A stretch of DNA of 64,000 bases from Haematococcus lacustris (taxonomy: Eukaryota > Chlorophyta > Chlorophyceae > Chlamydomonadales > Haematococcaceae). The stretch spans positions 1,388,586-1,452,585 of the forward strand of contig JASKMD010000006.1 in assembly GCA_030144725.1 (NCBI GenBank), given 5' to 3'. Shown in pieces: positions 22,195-31,381 of the stretch. The notes under the pieces were generated by a model that was not told where the DNA came from, made no database searches, and was given only the letters and a program-made list of their open reading frames with translations. A program made the translations under genes and the position numbers. Position 1 is the first letter of the stretch. The number at the start of each line of letters is the position of its first letter.

Positions 22195-23155
22195 GCCGCA
22201 AGCTCCAGAGCTGCTGCCGCTGCTGCCACTGCTGTCCCTGCTGCCCATGCCGCCCTTGCTGCTCCTGCTGCTGCTGCCCCTGCTGCCGCCCTACTGTTGC
22301 AAGTGCTGCTCATGCTGCTGCTGCTGCTGCCCCTGCTGCTGCTGCTGCCCCTGCTACTATTGCTGCTGCTCCCATTGTTGCCGCTGCTGCCCCTGCTGCC
22401 GCTGCCCCTGCTCCCCCTGCTGCCCCTTCTGCTGCTGCTGCCCCTGCTGCCGCTGCCCCTGCTGCCCCTGCCGCGCCTGCTGCCCCTGCTGCCCCTGCTG
22501 CCACTGCCGCCCCTGCTGCGACTACTGCCCCTGCTACTATCGCCGCTGCTGCCAGTGATGCCGCTGCTGCCGCTGCTGCCCCTGCTGTTGCCGTCGCCGC
22601 TGCTGCCGCTGCTGCAGCTGCTGTTGCTGCTGCCCCTGCTACTATCGTTGCTGCTGCCATTGTTGCCGCTGCTGCCCCTGCTGCTGCTGCCGCTGCTGCC
22701 GCTGCTGCCGCTGCTGCCGCTGCTGCCGCTGCTACCGCTGCTGCCCCTGCTGCCCCTGCTGCCCCTTCTGCTGCTGCTGCCCCTGCTGCTGCTGCCCCTG
22801 CCGCGCCTGCTGCCCCTGCTGCCACTGCCGCCCCTGCCGCCCCTGCTGCGATAACTGCCCCTGCTACCGCTGCTGCCACTGCTGCCGCTGCTGCCACTGC
22901 TGCCACTGCTGCCACTGCTGCCGCTGCTGCTGCTGCCCCTGCTGCTGCTGCCCTTGCTGCTGCTGCCCCTGCCCCTGCTGCTGCTGCCCCTGCTGCTGCT
23001 GCCCCTGCTGCTGCTGCCCCTGCTGCTGCTGCCCCTGCTGCTGCCCCTACTGCTTGCCCTGCTGCTGCCGCCGCCGCCGCCGCCGCTGCCGCTGCTGCTG
23101 TTGCCGCCGCTGCTGCTGCTGCCCCTGCTGCTGCTGCCCCTGCTGCTAGCCTGGC
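22195..23155. repeat. GCTGCTGCC/GCTGCCCCT triplet-based satellite
   Basis: Nearly 1 kb of GCTGCTGCC, GCTGCCCCT and GCTGCTGCTGCC blocks. Every frame stays open (Leu/Pro, Ala/Pro, Cys, or on the other strand Gly/Ala/Ser), so the long frames here are by-products. Interruptions such as CTACTATTGCTG recur at about 22351 and 22640, which suggests internal duplication of ~290-bp blocks. Confidence 0.85.
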
Positions 23156-23804
23156 TGCTTTTCGAGGCTAGACACCTGCCATCAGGTGCATTGGGGACAT
23201 GAGGCTCCGTCGCGCTGAAGCAGAGGCTGAATATGTTTTACCGTATAGGCAGTGCGCAAGGTTGACGTGCACCTTGCCCTGTGGACTGCGGCTGTCAGTT
23301 CAAAATGATGGACCAACCTGTGTCATGTTCATCTAGGGCCGGGGCTGTACTCCGCGGGGGTTCGGGGTCTTTGTTTGACTGAACTGTCGGTTGACGGGCC
23401 GGCCAGACCATTCAAAACGAAACATCGCGAGTAGACGCGCTGGCATCTACATTACCAGACCCACTACTCATCTCTATTTTTAAGGCCTCCAAAATTCAGA
23501 ACGACTTTCGATCTTACTGCACAGTGAGTCGCGCTCGATTTCCTCGATGTACGATGCGGTGTTGAAGTTAGGAGAGGTCGCACGCAGAATCGCAGGCCAT
23601 TCCGAGCACATTTTTCATCTTGACCCCCTATTTTTTTATGTAGATGGTGATGCATGTTTAACCTGAGTGATGGTGATGGTGATGGTGATGGTGTGGTGTC
23701 ACCTTGTTGTTGTGTTGTGTCGTTGCTACCTTGTCACATCGTAGGGAGGTGTTGCGGTCATTGGGTGCATCAATGCATGTGCTTAGCATTTCCATATTGA
23801 GGTG

Positions 23805-24180
23805 TTGTGGAGTGATGGTGCATCAAGACTTGTGCTTGCAAGTCCCGTAGCGAGGTGTTGCGGGATGTTTGGGTGTCCACACATGTGTTTTGCGGGGATG
23901 TTGCGGGGTGTTGGGTCGTCAATACATGTGTTTTGCGGGGGTGTAGCGAGGTGTTGGGGGGTGTTTGGTGGTCAATACATGTGTTTTGCGGGGGTGTAGC
24001 GAGGTGTTGGGGGGTGTTTGGTCGTCAATACATGTGTTTTGCGGGGGTGTAGCAAGGTGTTGCGGGGTGTTTGGTGGTCAATACATGTGTTTTGCGGGGA
24101 TGTTGCGGGATGTCAATACATGTGTTTTGCGGGGGTGTTGCGGGATGTTTGGGTGTCAATACATGTGTTTTGCGGATGTA
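23805..24180. repeat. Minisatellite with ~55-bp unit
   Basis: About seven imperfect copies of a unit containing GTCAATACATGTGTTTTGCG followed by GGGTGTAGCGAGGTGTTG or a shorter version. Units vary in length (about 37 to 56 bp) by loss of the GTAGCGAGGTGTTG part. It is strongly G/T-skewed on the plus strand. Confidence 0.85.
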
Positions 24181-24194
24181 AGAGTCGATGAAAT

Positions 24195-24575
24195 AGTCGA
24201 CATCTGTGCAGATGAAGCCACGACATCTGCACATCCAAGCCGCGAATGTAATAGTCGACATCTGTGCAGATGCTACAAACAACATCTGCACAGCCAAGGC
24301 TCGAATGTAATAGTCGACATCTGTGCAGATGTCGTTGTCAGCAGCTGCACAGATGTCGGTCACGACATCTGCACAGCCAAGCATTGAATGTAATAGTCGA
24401 CATCTGTGCAGATGTCGTCATCAACAGCTGCACAGATGTTGGTCGCGGTACACGACATCTGTGCAGATGTCGACTTCCCGCAACTGCACAGATGTCGACA
24501 TCGCCTACATCTGTGCAGATGTCGACTAGCAGAAGCTGTGCAGACTAAGGACAACCGACATCTGTGCAGATTGCT
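24195..24575. repeat. Right subterminal array of GTCGACATCTGTGCAGATG
   Basis: A dozen or so CATCTGTGCAGATG or CTGCACAGATG motifs, most with flanking GTCGA, and a recurrent AATGTAATAGTCGACATCTG unit of about 60-70 bases. Relative to the left array the motif appears mainly in inverse orientation, as expected for element ends. Confidence 0.85.
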
Positions 24576-24830
24576 TGGTTGAGAAATTCGCGGTCCAACT
24601 ACGTCGCAACGGATGCACGGATTCACGTAAAACTTATACCGTTCGAACGGCCTTCTACTCTAGTTTTCAAAGAGCTATGGTCGGTCCAATCGCGACCGGT
24701 CCTTGTTTATCGTGAGTGTATGGCTGCTTGCAGTGCCGGCATATCTCTGCATCTTCCTTTGAACACTCAAACTTGCGTGCCCTTGCAGTCATGACGACCA
24801 TTACCTACCCACCCCTCGCTGCTGGCACTG

Positions 24831-25238
24831 TCATTCGTTGCTGGCACTGTCATCATCGTTGCTGCCGTCGTCGCCACTACTGTTGCCGACGCTGCTTGCG
24901 TTAGCGCTGCTGCTGTTGGCGCGGCAGCTAGTGTTGCACACCAACCGTGCCTGCTTGCGTGTGGGAGTGGGCGTGGCTTGTCCTGTTGGGGCTGGCTTAG
25001 GCTTGTTCTTGGAGCCCAATGGCCTGCCACGTTTGCGAGGGAGGGGGAGGAGGAGGAGGCGTGCTTGGCGACGCGGCTGGGTCGCGGGCTAGCCCGAGCC
25101 CAATGCTAAACAGCTTGCGAGGCCTGCCCGGCCCACGCTTCGCGACAGCCGCATATACACGATCGAGAGCCCTTCGATGGAGCATTTCATCATGTTGGTC
25201 AACCTGGCGTATCAAATTCTCGGCTGCGTCATCGGCAC
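24831..25238 (-). CDS. AT-hook DNA-binding protein, C-terminal part, frame-split
   Basis: Seen: from the gap edge the minus strand reads ADDAAENLIRQVDQHDEMLH, then YAAVAKRGPGRPRKL, a classical AT-hook (core GRP with flanking basic residues), then a polyproline run, and stops at 24997. In the neighbouring frame the sequence continues with PRKRGRPLGSKNKPKPAPTG, a second AT-hook, then a Ser/Asn/Asp-rich tail ending SASNE at 24831. Known: AT-hooks bind the minor groove of AT-rich DNA. Inference: one protein with two hooks broken by a frameshift in the polyproline tract (25040-25065), or by a missed intron. The N-terminus is lost in the assembly gap. Confidence 0.5.
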
Positions 25239-25738
25239 NNNNNNNNNNNNNNNNNNNNNNNNNNNNNNNNNNNNNNNNNNNNNNNNNNNNNNNNNNNNNN
25301 NNNNNNNNNNNNNNNNNNNNNNNNNNNNNNNNNNNNNNNNNNNNNNNNNNNNNNNNNNNNNNNNNNNNNNNNNNNNNNNNNNNNNNNNNNNNNNNNNNNN
25401 NNNNNNNNNNNNNNNNNNNNNNNNNNNNNNNNNNNNNNNNNNNNNNNNNNNNNNNNNNNNNNNNNNNNNNNNNNNNNNNNNNNNNNNNNNNNNNNNNNNN
25501 NNNNNNNNNNNNNNNNNNNNNNNNNNNNNNNNNNNNNNNNNNNNNNNNNNNNNNNNNNNNNNNNNNNNNNNNNNNNNNNNNNNNNNNNNNNNNNNNNNNN
25601 NNNNNNNNNNNNNNNNNNNNNNNNNNNNNNNNNNNNNNNNNNNNNNNNNNNNNNNNNNNNNNNNNNNNNNNNNNNNNNNNNNNNNNNNNNNNNNNNNNNN
25701 NNNNNNNNNNNNNNNNNNNNNNNNNNNNNNNNNNNNNN
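25239..25738. other. Assembly gap (500 N)
   Basis: Exactly 500 unresolved bases. The round length suggests a placeholder of unknown true size. It separates the AT-hook fragment (minus) from the 5' side of the large plus-strand gene, so both genes may have exons inside it. Confidence 0.99.
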
Positions 25739-25827
25739 GTCCGGCAGAACACAAGCAGCGCCCCTTCCTGGCCGTATACTTTGCCGAACTGTTGGTCTGA
25801 CTACCACGCACTATCCGGTTGCTCCAG

Positions 25828-27275
25828 GAACAAGAGGGAGATGAGGAGCAAATGGTGGCAGAAGCTCTATTTGACCTGGCACATGCTTTTTCTGGCAGTC
25901 ATGTAGTTGGTAGTTCCGACGGCATGGATGGGTGTGGAGCAGGTGCCAGCCGCAGCCCAGATTCCTCTGCCTTCACCCCAGCAGCTGGTCAGCATAAGCG
26001 GCCCCACCCCTCGTGGCATGGCGCTGCTGCAGAGCCAGCATTCAGAGCGCAGCCACTGCCTGCTGTCTTTGCAGCTGATGGCCCCTCAGCCACAGGTTTG
26101 GAGTCCTGGGCAGGGTCGGGCGGCTGGGACAGGGAGCAGGAGGTGAGTGAGGCAGGCCGACAGCGCAGCCTGCGAAGAGGGCGGCAGGGCAGCAGCAGCA
26201 GCAAGGGGAGAAGCAGCCGGAGCCCAGCGCCCAGTGCCACCCTTGGCCTGGTCCCCCTTGCTGGACTGGAGCTTCCGGGGGGTGGGAGAGGGACCCCGGC
26301 CGTGGACATCCTGGCAGGTCTGGGCCCGTCTGCCCCTACCCAGCTGGTCCTCAACCTGGGGTATGGCCCAGGGCTGAGAGGGCTGACGGACCCAGGGCCG
26401 CTAGCAGCTGACGCAGCGCCCTCCCTAGCCGCCCACCTGCAGGCTCTCCACTCATTGCTTCCTGGATCGCCAGGCAGGGTAGGTGCTGCTGCAGGCTGCG
26501 GCGGCAATGACAGTGTCCTCTCCCTCCCGCCAGCATCACAGCGCCAGCCCCGCGGCAGCAGCCTGCCCTGTTCCGAGCAGCCGAGCAGTGTGGTGCAGCT
26601 GAGGCACCAGACACAGCTTCAGCAGCTGCCAGGCTTGTCCAGCTGCGCAGGCACCCCAGGCACCCCTGAGCTGCTGCTGGGCCCTGGGGGCTCCCTGTGG
26701 AGTGGGGTGGGCCTGCCCCCCGTCCCTGCCGCTGGGCTGGCGGCAAAGGATGCCGGTGCCGTGTCTGGGGCACTGCTGGCTGCTGCTGCGGGGCCTGGGG
26801 CAGGGCTGGGCCCCCCTGGGCAGTTCGCACCTCTAGGTCAGCACCCGCTGCTCTTGCAGCTCCCGGCCGCCATCGCAGCAGCAATGCGGGGGGAGGGGCA
26901 CCTGCCCAGAGACCTGCTCAGCCTGGCTGCTAGCGGGCCTTTGCCGGCTGCGCTGCTGGCCTGCCTGGGTGGAGGGGTGGAGGGTGGCAGGCCCGGTGGC
27001 CTCCCCACTCCCCTGCTCCAGCAGGCCTTGGCTGTGCTGATGGGAGGGGCATGGGGGGAAGGGGGAGGGGGAGGGGCAGGAGGGGGAGACGGCCCACCTC
27101 TTGCACTGGGCTACCCCTCCATGGTCACACAGAGTGCTGGGCTGGGTCACTCTTCTGGGGCACCGCCTCCTCATAGCTATGGTCTGACTGTCTCGGCAAA
27201 GGGGATTACAGTCCCACCCACAACGCCTGCGCCTCACCAGCACCCCCAGCAGCAGCCCCAGCAGCAGCAGCAGCC

Positions 27276-27308
<33 letters not shown>

Positions 27309-30300
27309 CACCCAGCAGCAGATCCAAAGGCAGTGGCAAGGGCCGGGTCAAGAACAGGGGGAGGTTCAGGGGCAAGGGGTCAGCAGCCAGGCTGGTAAGC
27401 AGCCCCCTCCTCCTCCTCCTGATAGAGCCACGTCAGGCCCCTGCCCAGGCGGGCCCCGGCAGCCCTTCCCTGAGGTGCCCCTGGTGCCCTGTGCTGCTGC
27501 TTGCTCCGGCCCTGGCACGGCCCATCCCCTGGCTGCCGCTCCTGCATGGCCTGAACAGCATCTCCAGCAGCAGCAGCACAAACAGCTGCAGATGCAGCAG
27601 CAGCAGCAGGGCATAGCCAGTGTCAGCCCCCCCCTCCGGCGCTGCATGTTGCACGTCCACATTGCCCACCTCATCATGAAAAGCACACCCCAGGTGGGCA
27701 AGGCACATGCCAGGAGACTGCCGCGAGCTTTGCTGCAAACACAGCAGCAGCAGAGTCAGAACCGGGGGCAGAAGCAGGGGCAGGGGCAGGGGCAGCAGCA
27801 GGGGCAGGGGCAGCAGCAGGGGCAAGGGCAGTCGGTACCCCTCAGCGAGGGGCGCTCAGCAACAGCAGCCAAGTCCCCTAGCGCAGCTGCTCCCTCGCCC
27901 CCTACCTCATGCCTCAACCCAGCCGACAGCCCCGCCAGCCCAGGCAGCAGCAGCCCCTTCGAAAGCCGCAGTGCAGGCAAACCTGCAGCCAGCCCTACAG
28001 CCCCAGCCCCTGGCTCCCCGCACACCACTTCTGGTGCCGGTGCATTGGCAACAGCCGTGGCTGGCCTGGAACCAGGCTTGAGGCTGCTTGCTGAGGGTGC
28101 AACAACTGCGGCTGCTGCTGCTGGGGGCGCAGCAGCTGCAGCTGAGTCGGCCCTGCGCCACCTGACCCACCCACCGCCACAAACAAGCAAGCAGCGGAGT
28201 GGGCAGGAGGATGGGGCAGCATGGGGGCAGCAAACACCGTCTCTGACACCTCCTGCCCTCATCACTGCCCCTGCCCCTCCCCCTGGCCGTGGGCCTGCCC
28301 CTGCTCCTGCCCCTGGCTGTGGGCCTGCTGCCCCCGCAGCCTCGGGACCCCCCGCCCTCCCTCCGTCCTCCCCCAGCTCTACCCTCACTGCGAGCTTAGC
28401 CACCCCCTGTGCCGCCGCCCCCCTGGCCGGCAGTGGCCTCATGACCACCTGCACACCCCCCTCCCCCTCATGTACCCAGCCTGGTATGCAGGCACAGCAG
28501 CAGCCAGGAGCCCAACAGGGGCAGCAGGCCCCGCCCCAGGCTTGCAAGACAGGCAGCGGCCTTGCCAAGCTCTCAGCTCCAGCGCCAGCAGCCGCTTCCA
28601 CCACAGCCCCTGGTAGCTGCCTGGTAGCTGCCAGCCAGCCGCCTGCCCATGGCCTGCCTGCAGGCCGGCCTGGGGGCCTGACTCCCCCACCCCTCCTCAA
28701 CCTCACAGGCCTGGCAGGCCTCTTGCCCCTGCCAGGGTCCCATCCGCACCCTGCCACCACCACCCCCTCCACCAGCCTCCCCCTGGCCTTCCCCCTCGCT
28801 CCCCCTCTTCTTGGCAGCCTACCCATCCTGCCCCCAGCAGCTGGTCCAGCTGCTGCTGCCGGCCTCCGCCTGAGCCTGCTGCAGGGCATGAGTGGGGTGC
28901 TCCCCTGCAGCCCTGGCTTCCCCAGCCACCTGCTGCAGCAGCTGGGACTGGGTGACCTAGGTCGCTTGGGGCTGCTGCCAGGGCTTCGCCTGGGTGGTCC
29001 CCCAGGGCAGCAGCTGCTGCATGGCCAGGCTGGCGCAGTGGGGATTCCTCTAGGCCAGCTGCCCTTCACCTCCTTCCCACTCCCTAACAGCCTGTTTCCT
29101 GGGTTTCTGCCCGGCCTCACATTGCAACAGCAAGGAAGTGCACCTGCTGGGGCCAAGACAAACACAGAATCCCACCGGGAGTCGAACCCAGGACCTGCCA
29201 CCCATACCCATACACCGGGAGTCCAACCCAGGACCTGCCACCCAGGTGGTGGTGTATGGTCAGGGGCGGGTGTGCAGACAGTGGCAGGGGAAGGCACGCT
29301 AGGCCAGCAGCAGCTGGGAGGGGGCCGCTCCTCCTTGCCTTCTCCTGCGCCGCTGCCAGGCAAGCTGGCAGCCTCAGGCCCCTTAGGTCTAGCTGCCAGC
29401 CACACCCCACTAGCTGCCTCCTGTCCTGCAGCAGGCTCCACAGCTGGCTCATGGCCCAGCCCTGGGCTCAGCCTTAGCCAGAGCTGCCAGGAGCAGGCAG
29501 GAGGCCCTGCTGCAGCTCAGGCCGCCGCCCCTTCCCCTCACAGGGCGGGGGAGGCATGCAGGCAGCCCTCTGCTGCCCTCACTGCTCTCCAGGGACCCCT
29601 GGTCCAGCGCTCAGGGCACAGGCAGGGGCAGGGGCAGGCCGGGCTGCAGCCAGAAAAGGAGCAGCAGCAGCAGCCACAGGGGCCGCAGCAGCCACAACAG
29701 CAACCAAAGCAGCAGCAGCAACAGCAGCAGGGGCGTGAGCAGGGGCGTGAGCAGGGGCGTGAGCAGGGGCGTGAGCAGGGGCAGGGTCAAGGTCAGGTGC
29801 AGGGCGGCTTCCAGGGCCATGTGTTAGGTCACCCCAGCCTGCCCAGCTGGCTGTCTGGCTGCCCTGTGCCTCCCCTGGCAGCTGGGCTGAGGCCTGAGGT
29901 GCTGGCTGGGCTGCTGACTTACCTCCCCCATCCCCAGGGCCTGCCACGGGCTCATCAGCACCACCAGCTGCTGCACCAGCAGCAAGCACAGCAGCAGCAG
30001 CAGCAGCAAGCACAGCAGCAGCAGCAGCAGCAGCAGCAAGCACAGCAGCAGCAGCAGCAGCAGCAAGCACAGCAGCAGCAGCAGCAGCAACCACAGCAGC
30101 AGCAGCAGCAGCAGCAGCAGCACCTTGGTCAGCCTGTGTCTCAGCTGCAGTTGCAGCTGCTTTGCCAGATGCAGAGCCAACAGCACCTGCAACAGTTTAT
30201 TGCGGCAGCAACATACAATAAGTCATCACCAGCAGCAGCAACACCAGCAGCAGCGACACCAGCAGCAGCAGCAGGCCCAGCAGCAGCAACACCAGCAGCA

Positions 30301-30370
30301 GCAACACCAGCAGCAGCAGCAACACCAGCAGCAGCAACACCAGCAGCAGCAGCAACACCAGCAGCAGCAA

Positions 30371-30404
<34 letters not shown>

Positions 30405-31381
30405 GGGACAGGCAGGTTCACCGTCAGGCTGGGGAGGGCAAAGGAGCTGGCAGTGGAACCTTGACCTCCACAGCAGGCTGGGACCCTGGCAGTGGCCCCC
30501 TCCCCTCCCCCCTAGCCTCACGCCCTGCTGCCTCTGCCAGCACAACCCTTCCACCACCCACCTCCTCCCCACTCTCGACCCGTCTCCTGCCCAAGCCCTC
30601 CACCTTTCCCACCCCTTTCACCCCTCCGCCTCACCCCTCCAACACCACCGCCCCCTCTGCTCCTTCTGCTCCCACCGCCAACCCCCACCCTCCTCCCCCG
30701 CTCTCACCAGCCCAGTGTGAGGCCCTGAAACGCACCACAGCTGCTGGCAAGGCCACAGAGTCTGGTGGTGCTGGTGGCAGTCTTGAGGCAGGTGCGGCTC
30801 CAGCATCAGCAGCGCATGACGTCAGCAAACACTTATGTCCAGACAGCAAACAGCCATGCCAGTCGTCTCTACAAGGCCCAGGGCAGGGCAGCAGCCCACC
30901 ACCGGGCAAGGGACAAGGGCTGGAGGCTGGGTTGGGGCCTGAGCAGGGGCAGCACACGGGGCGGGCCCAGGGGAGGTGCTTGCAGCCAGGCGGTGGTGCT
31001 TCCATGCAAGGTGCACAGCAGAAGCTGGAGCAGCTAATGAGACTTCAAGGTAGGCAAATAGCCTGTGAGTAGCCGGGGGGCCTCAGAGGTGGGGGCAGGG
31101 GCAGGGACAGAGCAGCTTCTGTTCGCCTTGTTGTACTGTGTCACCTGATCTTGCCTTCTTGTGCTGTGTCATCTGCACTTGCCTTGGCGTCCCACTGACC
31201 CTATCCTGTGTCCACGGCCCTCACAGGTCAGCACCCTCACCACCGGCCTCCCAGCCCCTCTGCCTGTGCCCATGCAGGCGCGGAGTGCTCATCACTCAGC
31301 CTCATGCAGGCCCTGACCGCCCCTGCTGGACCCCTGGCTTGGCCTCCTGAGGGGCCCCCCTTGCGCGCTTTCACACACTGA
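25828..31381 (+). CDS. Very large Gln/Pro/Ala-rich protein (5' incomplete)
   Basis: Seen: after an acceptor at 25826-25827 an open frame begins EQEGDEEQMVAEALFDLAHA and runs more than 1,450 codons, rich in Pro, Gly, Ala and Gln, with Gln tracts (27240-27330, 29965-30125). Near 30190-30420, inside CAG repeats, the coding sense moves to frame 2 (SPAQCEALKRTTAAGKATES). It ends with EQLMRLQ at a GTAGGC donor (31050) and a last exon 31227..31381 (QHPHHRPPSPSACAHAG, TGA at 31379). The frame change is an indel, an assembly error in the repeat or a small intron. Inference: a disordered nuclear co-regulator. The AEAL-DLA start is faintly like the N-terminal helix of plant TIME FOR COFFEE, but this is weak. 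Family not assigned. Confidence 0.55.
29165..29255 (-). repeat. tRNA-derived SINE remnant, tandem B boxes
   Basis: The minus strand reads GTCCTGGGTTCGACTCCCGG then TGGGATT, which is the T-arm (stem CTGGG/CCCGG, loop TTCGACTC) and acceptor 3' strand of a tRNA. A second, mutated copy (GGGTTGGACTCCCGG) lies about 47 bases further along. No A box, D arm or anticodon arm is present. It sits inside the large open frame without breaking it. Confidence 0.6.
29965..30415. repeat. Two CAG-rich tracts at the 3' end of the Gln-rich gene
   Basis: The first tract (29980-30122) is read as Gln with scattered Ala in frame 1. The second (30228-30402) consists of CAGCAGCAACACCAG-type units read as Gln/His in frame 2 or Pro/Ala/Thr in frame 1. 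Downstream coding continuity supports the Gln/His reading. Confidence 0.85.

Larger units (their letters stand above)
20542..24720. mobile_element. 4.2-kb composite element with inverted ends and subterminal motif arrays
   Basis: Seen: TACACTCACGATAAATAAGG at 20542 recurs in inverse at the right end (TACACTCACGATAAACAAGG, 19 of 20), followed by weaker similarity around CCG..CGCGA. Inside each end is an array of CATCTG/CAGATG motifs (20745-21115 and 24195-24575). Between them are a perfect decamer array, coding-like minus-strand exons, a 1-kb triplet satellite and a ~55-bp minisatellite. A TA dinucleotide borders both ends if CACTCACG is the true terminus; no longer target duplication was found. 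Superfamily unknown. Confidence 0.6.

Noticed and set aside
22195..23155. Long polyAla/Pro, polyLeu/Pro and Gly/Ala frames on both strands
   Set aside because: All frames of a GCTGCC-type satellite are open; there is no conserved motif or splice context to choose one as a gene.
29165..29255. Functional tRNA gene
   Set aside because: Only the T-arm and acceptor 3' strand are present; no D arm, anticodon arm or A box.
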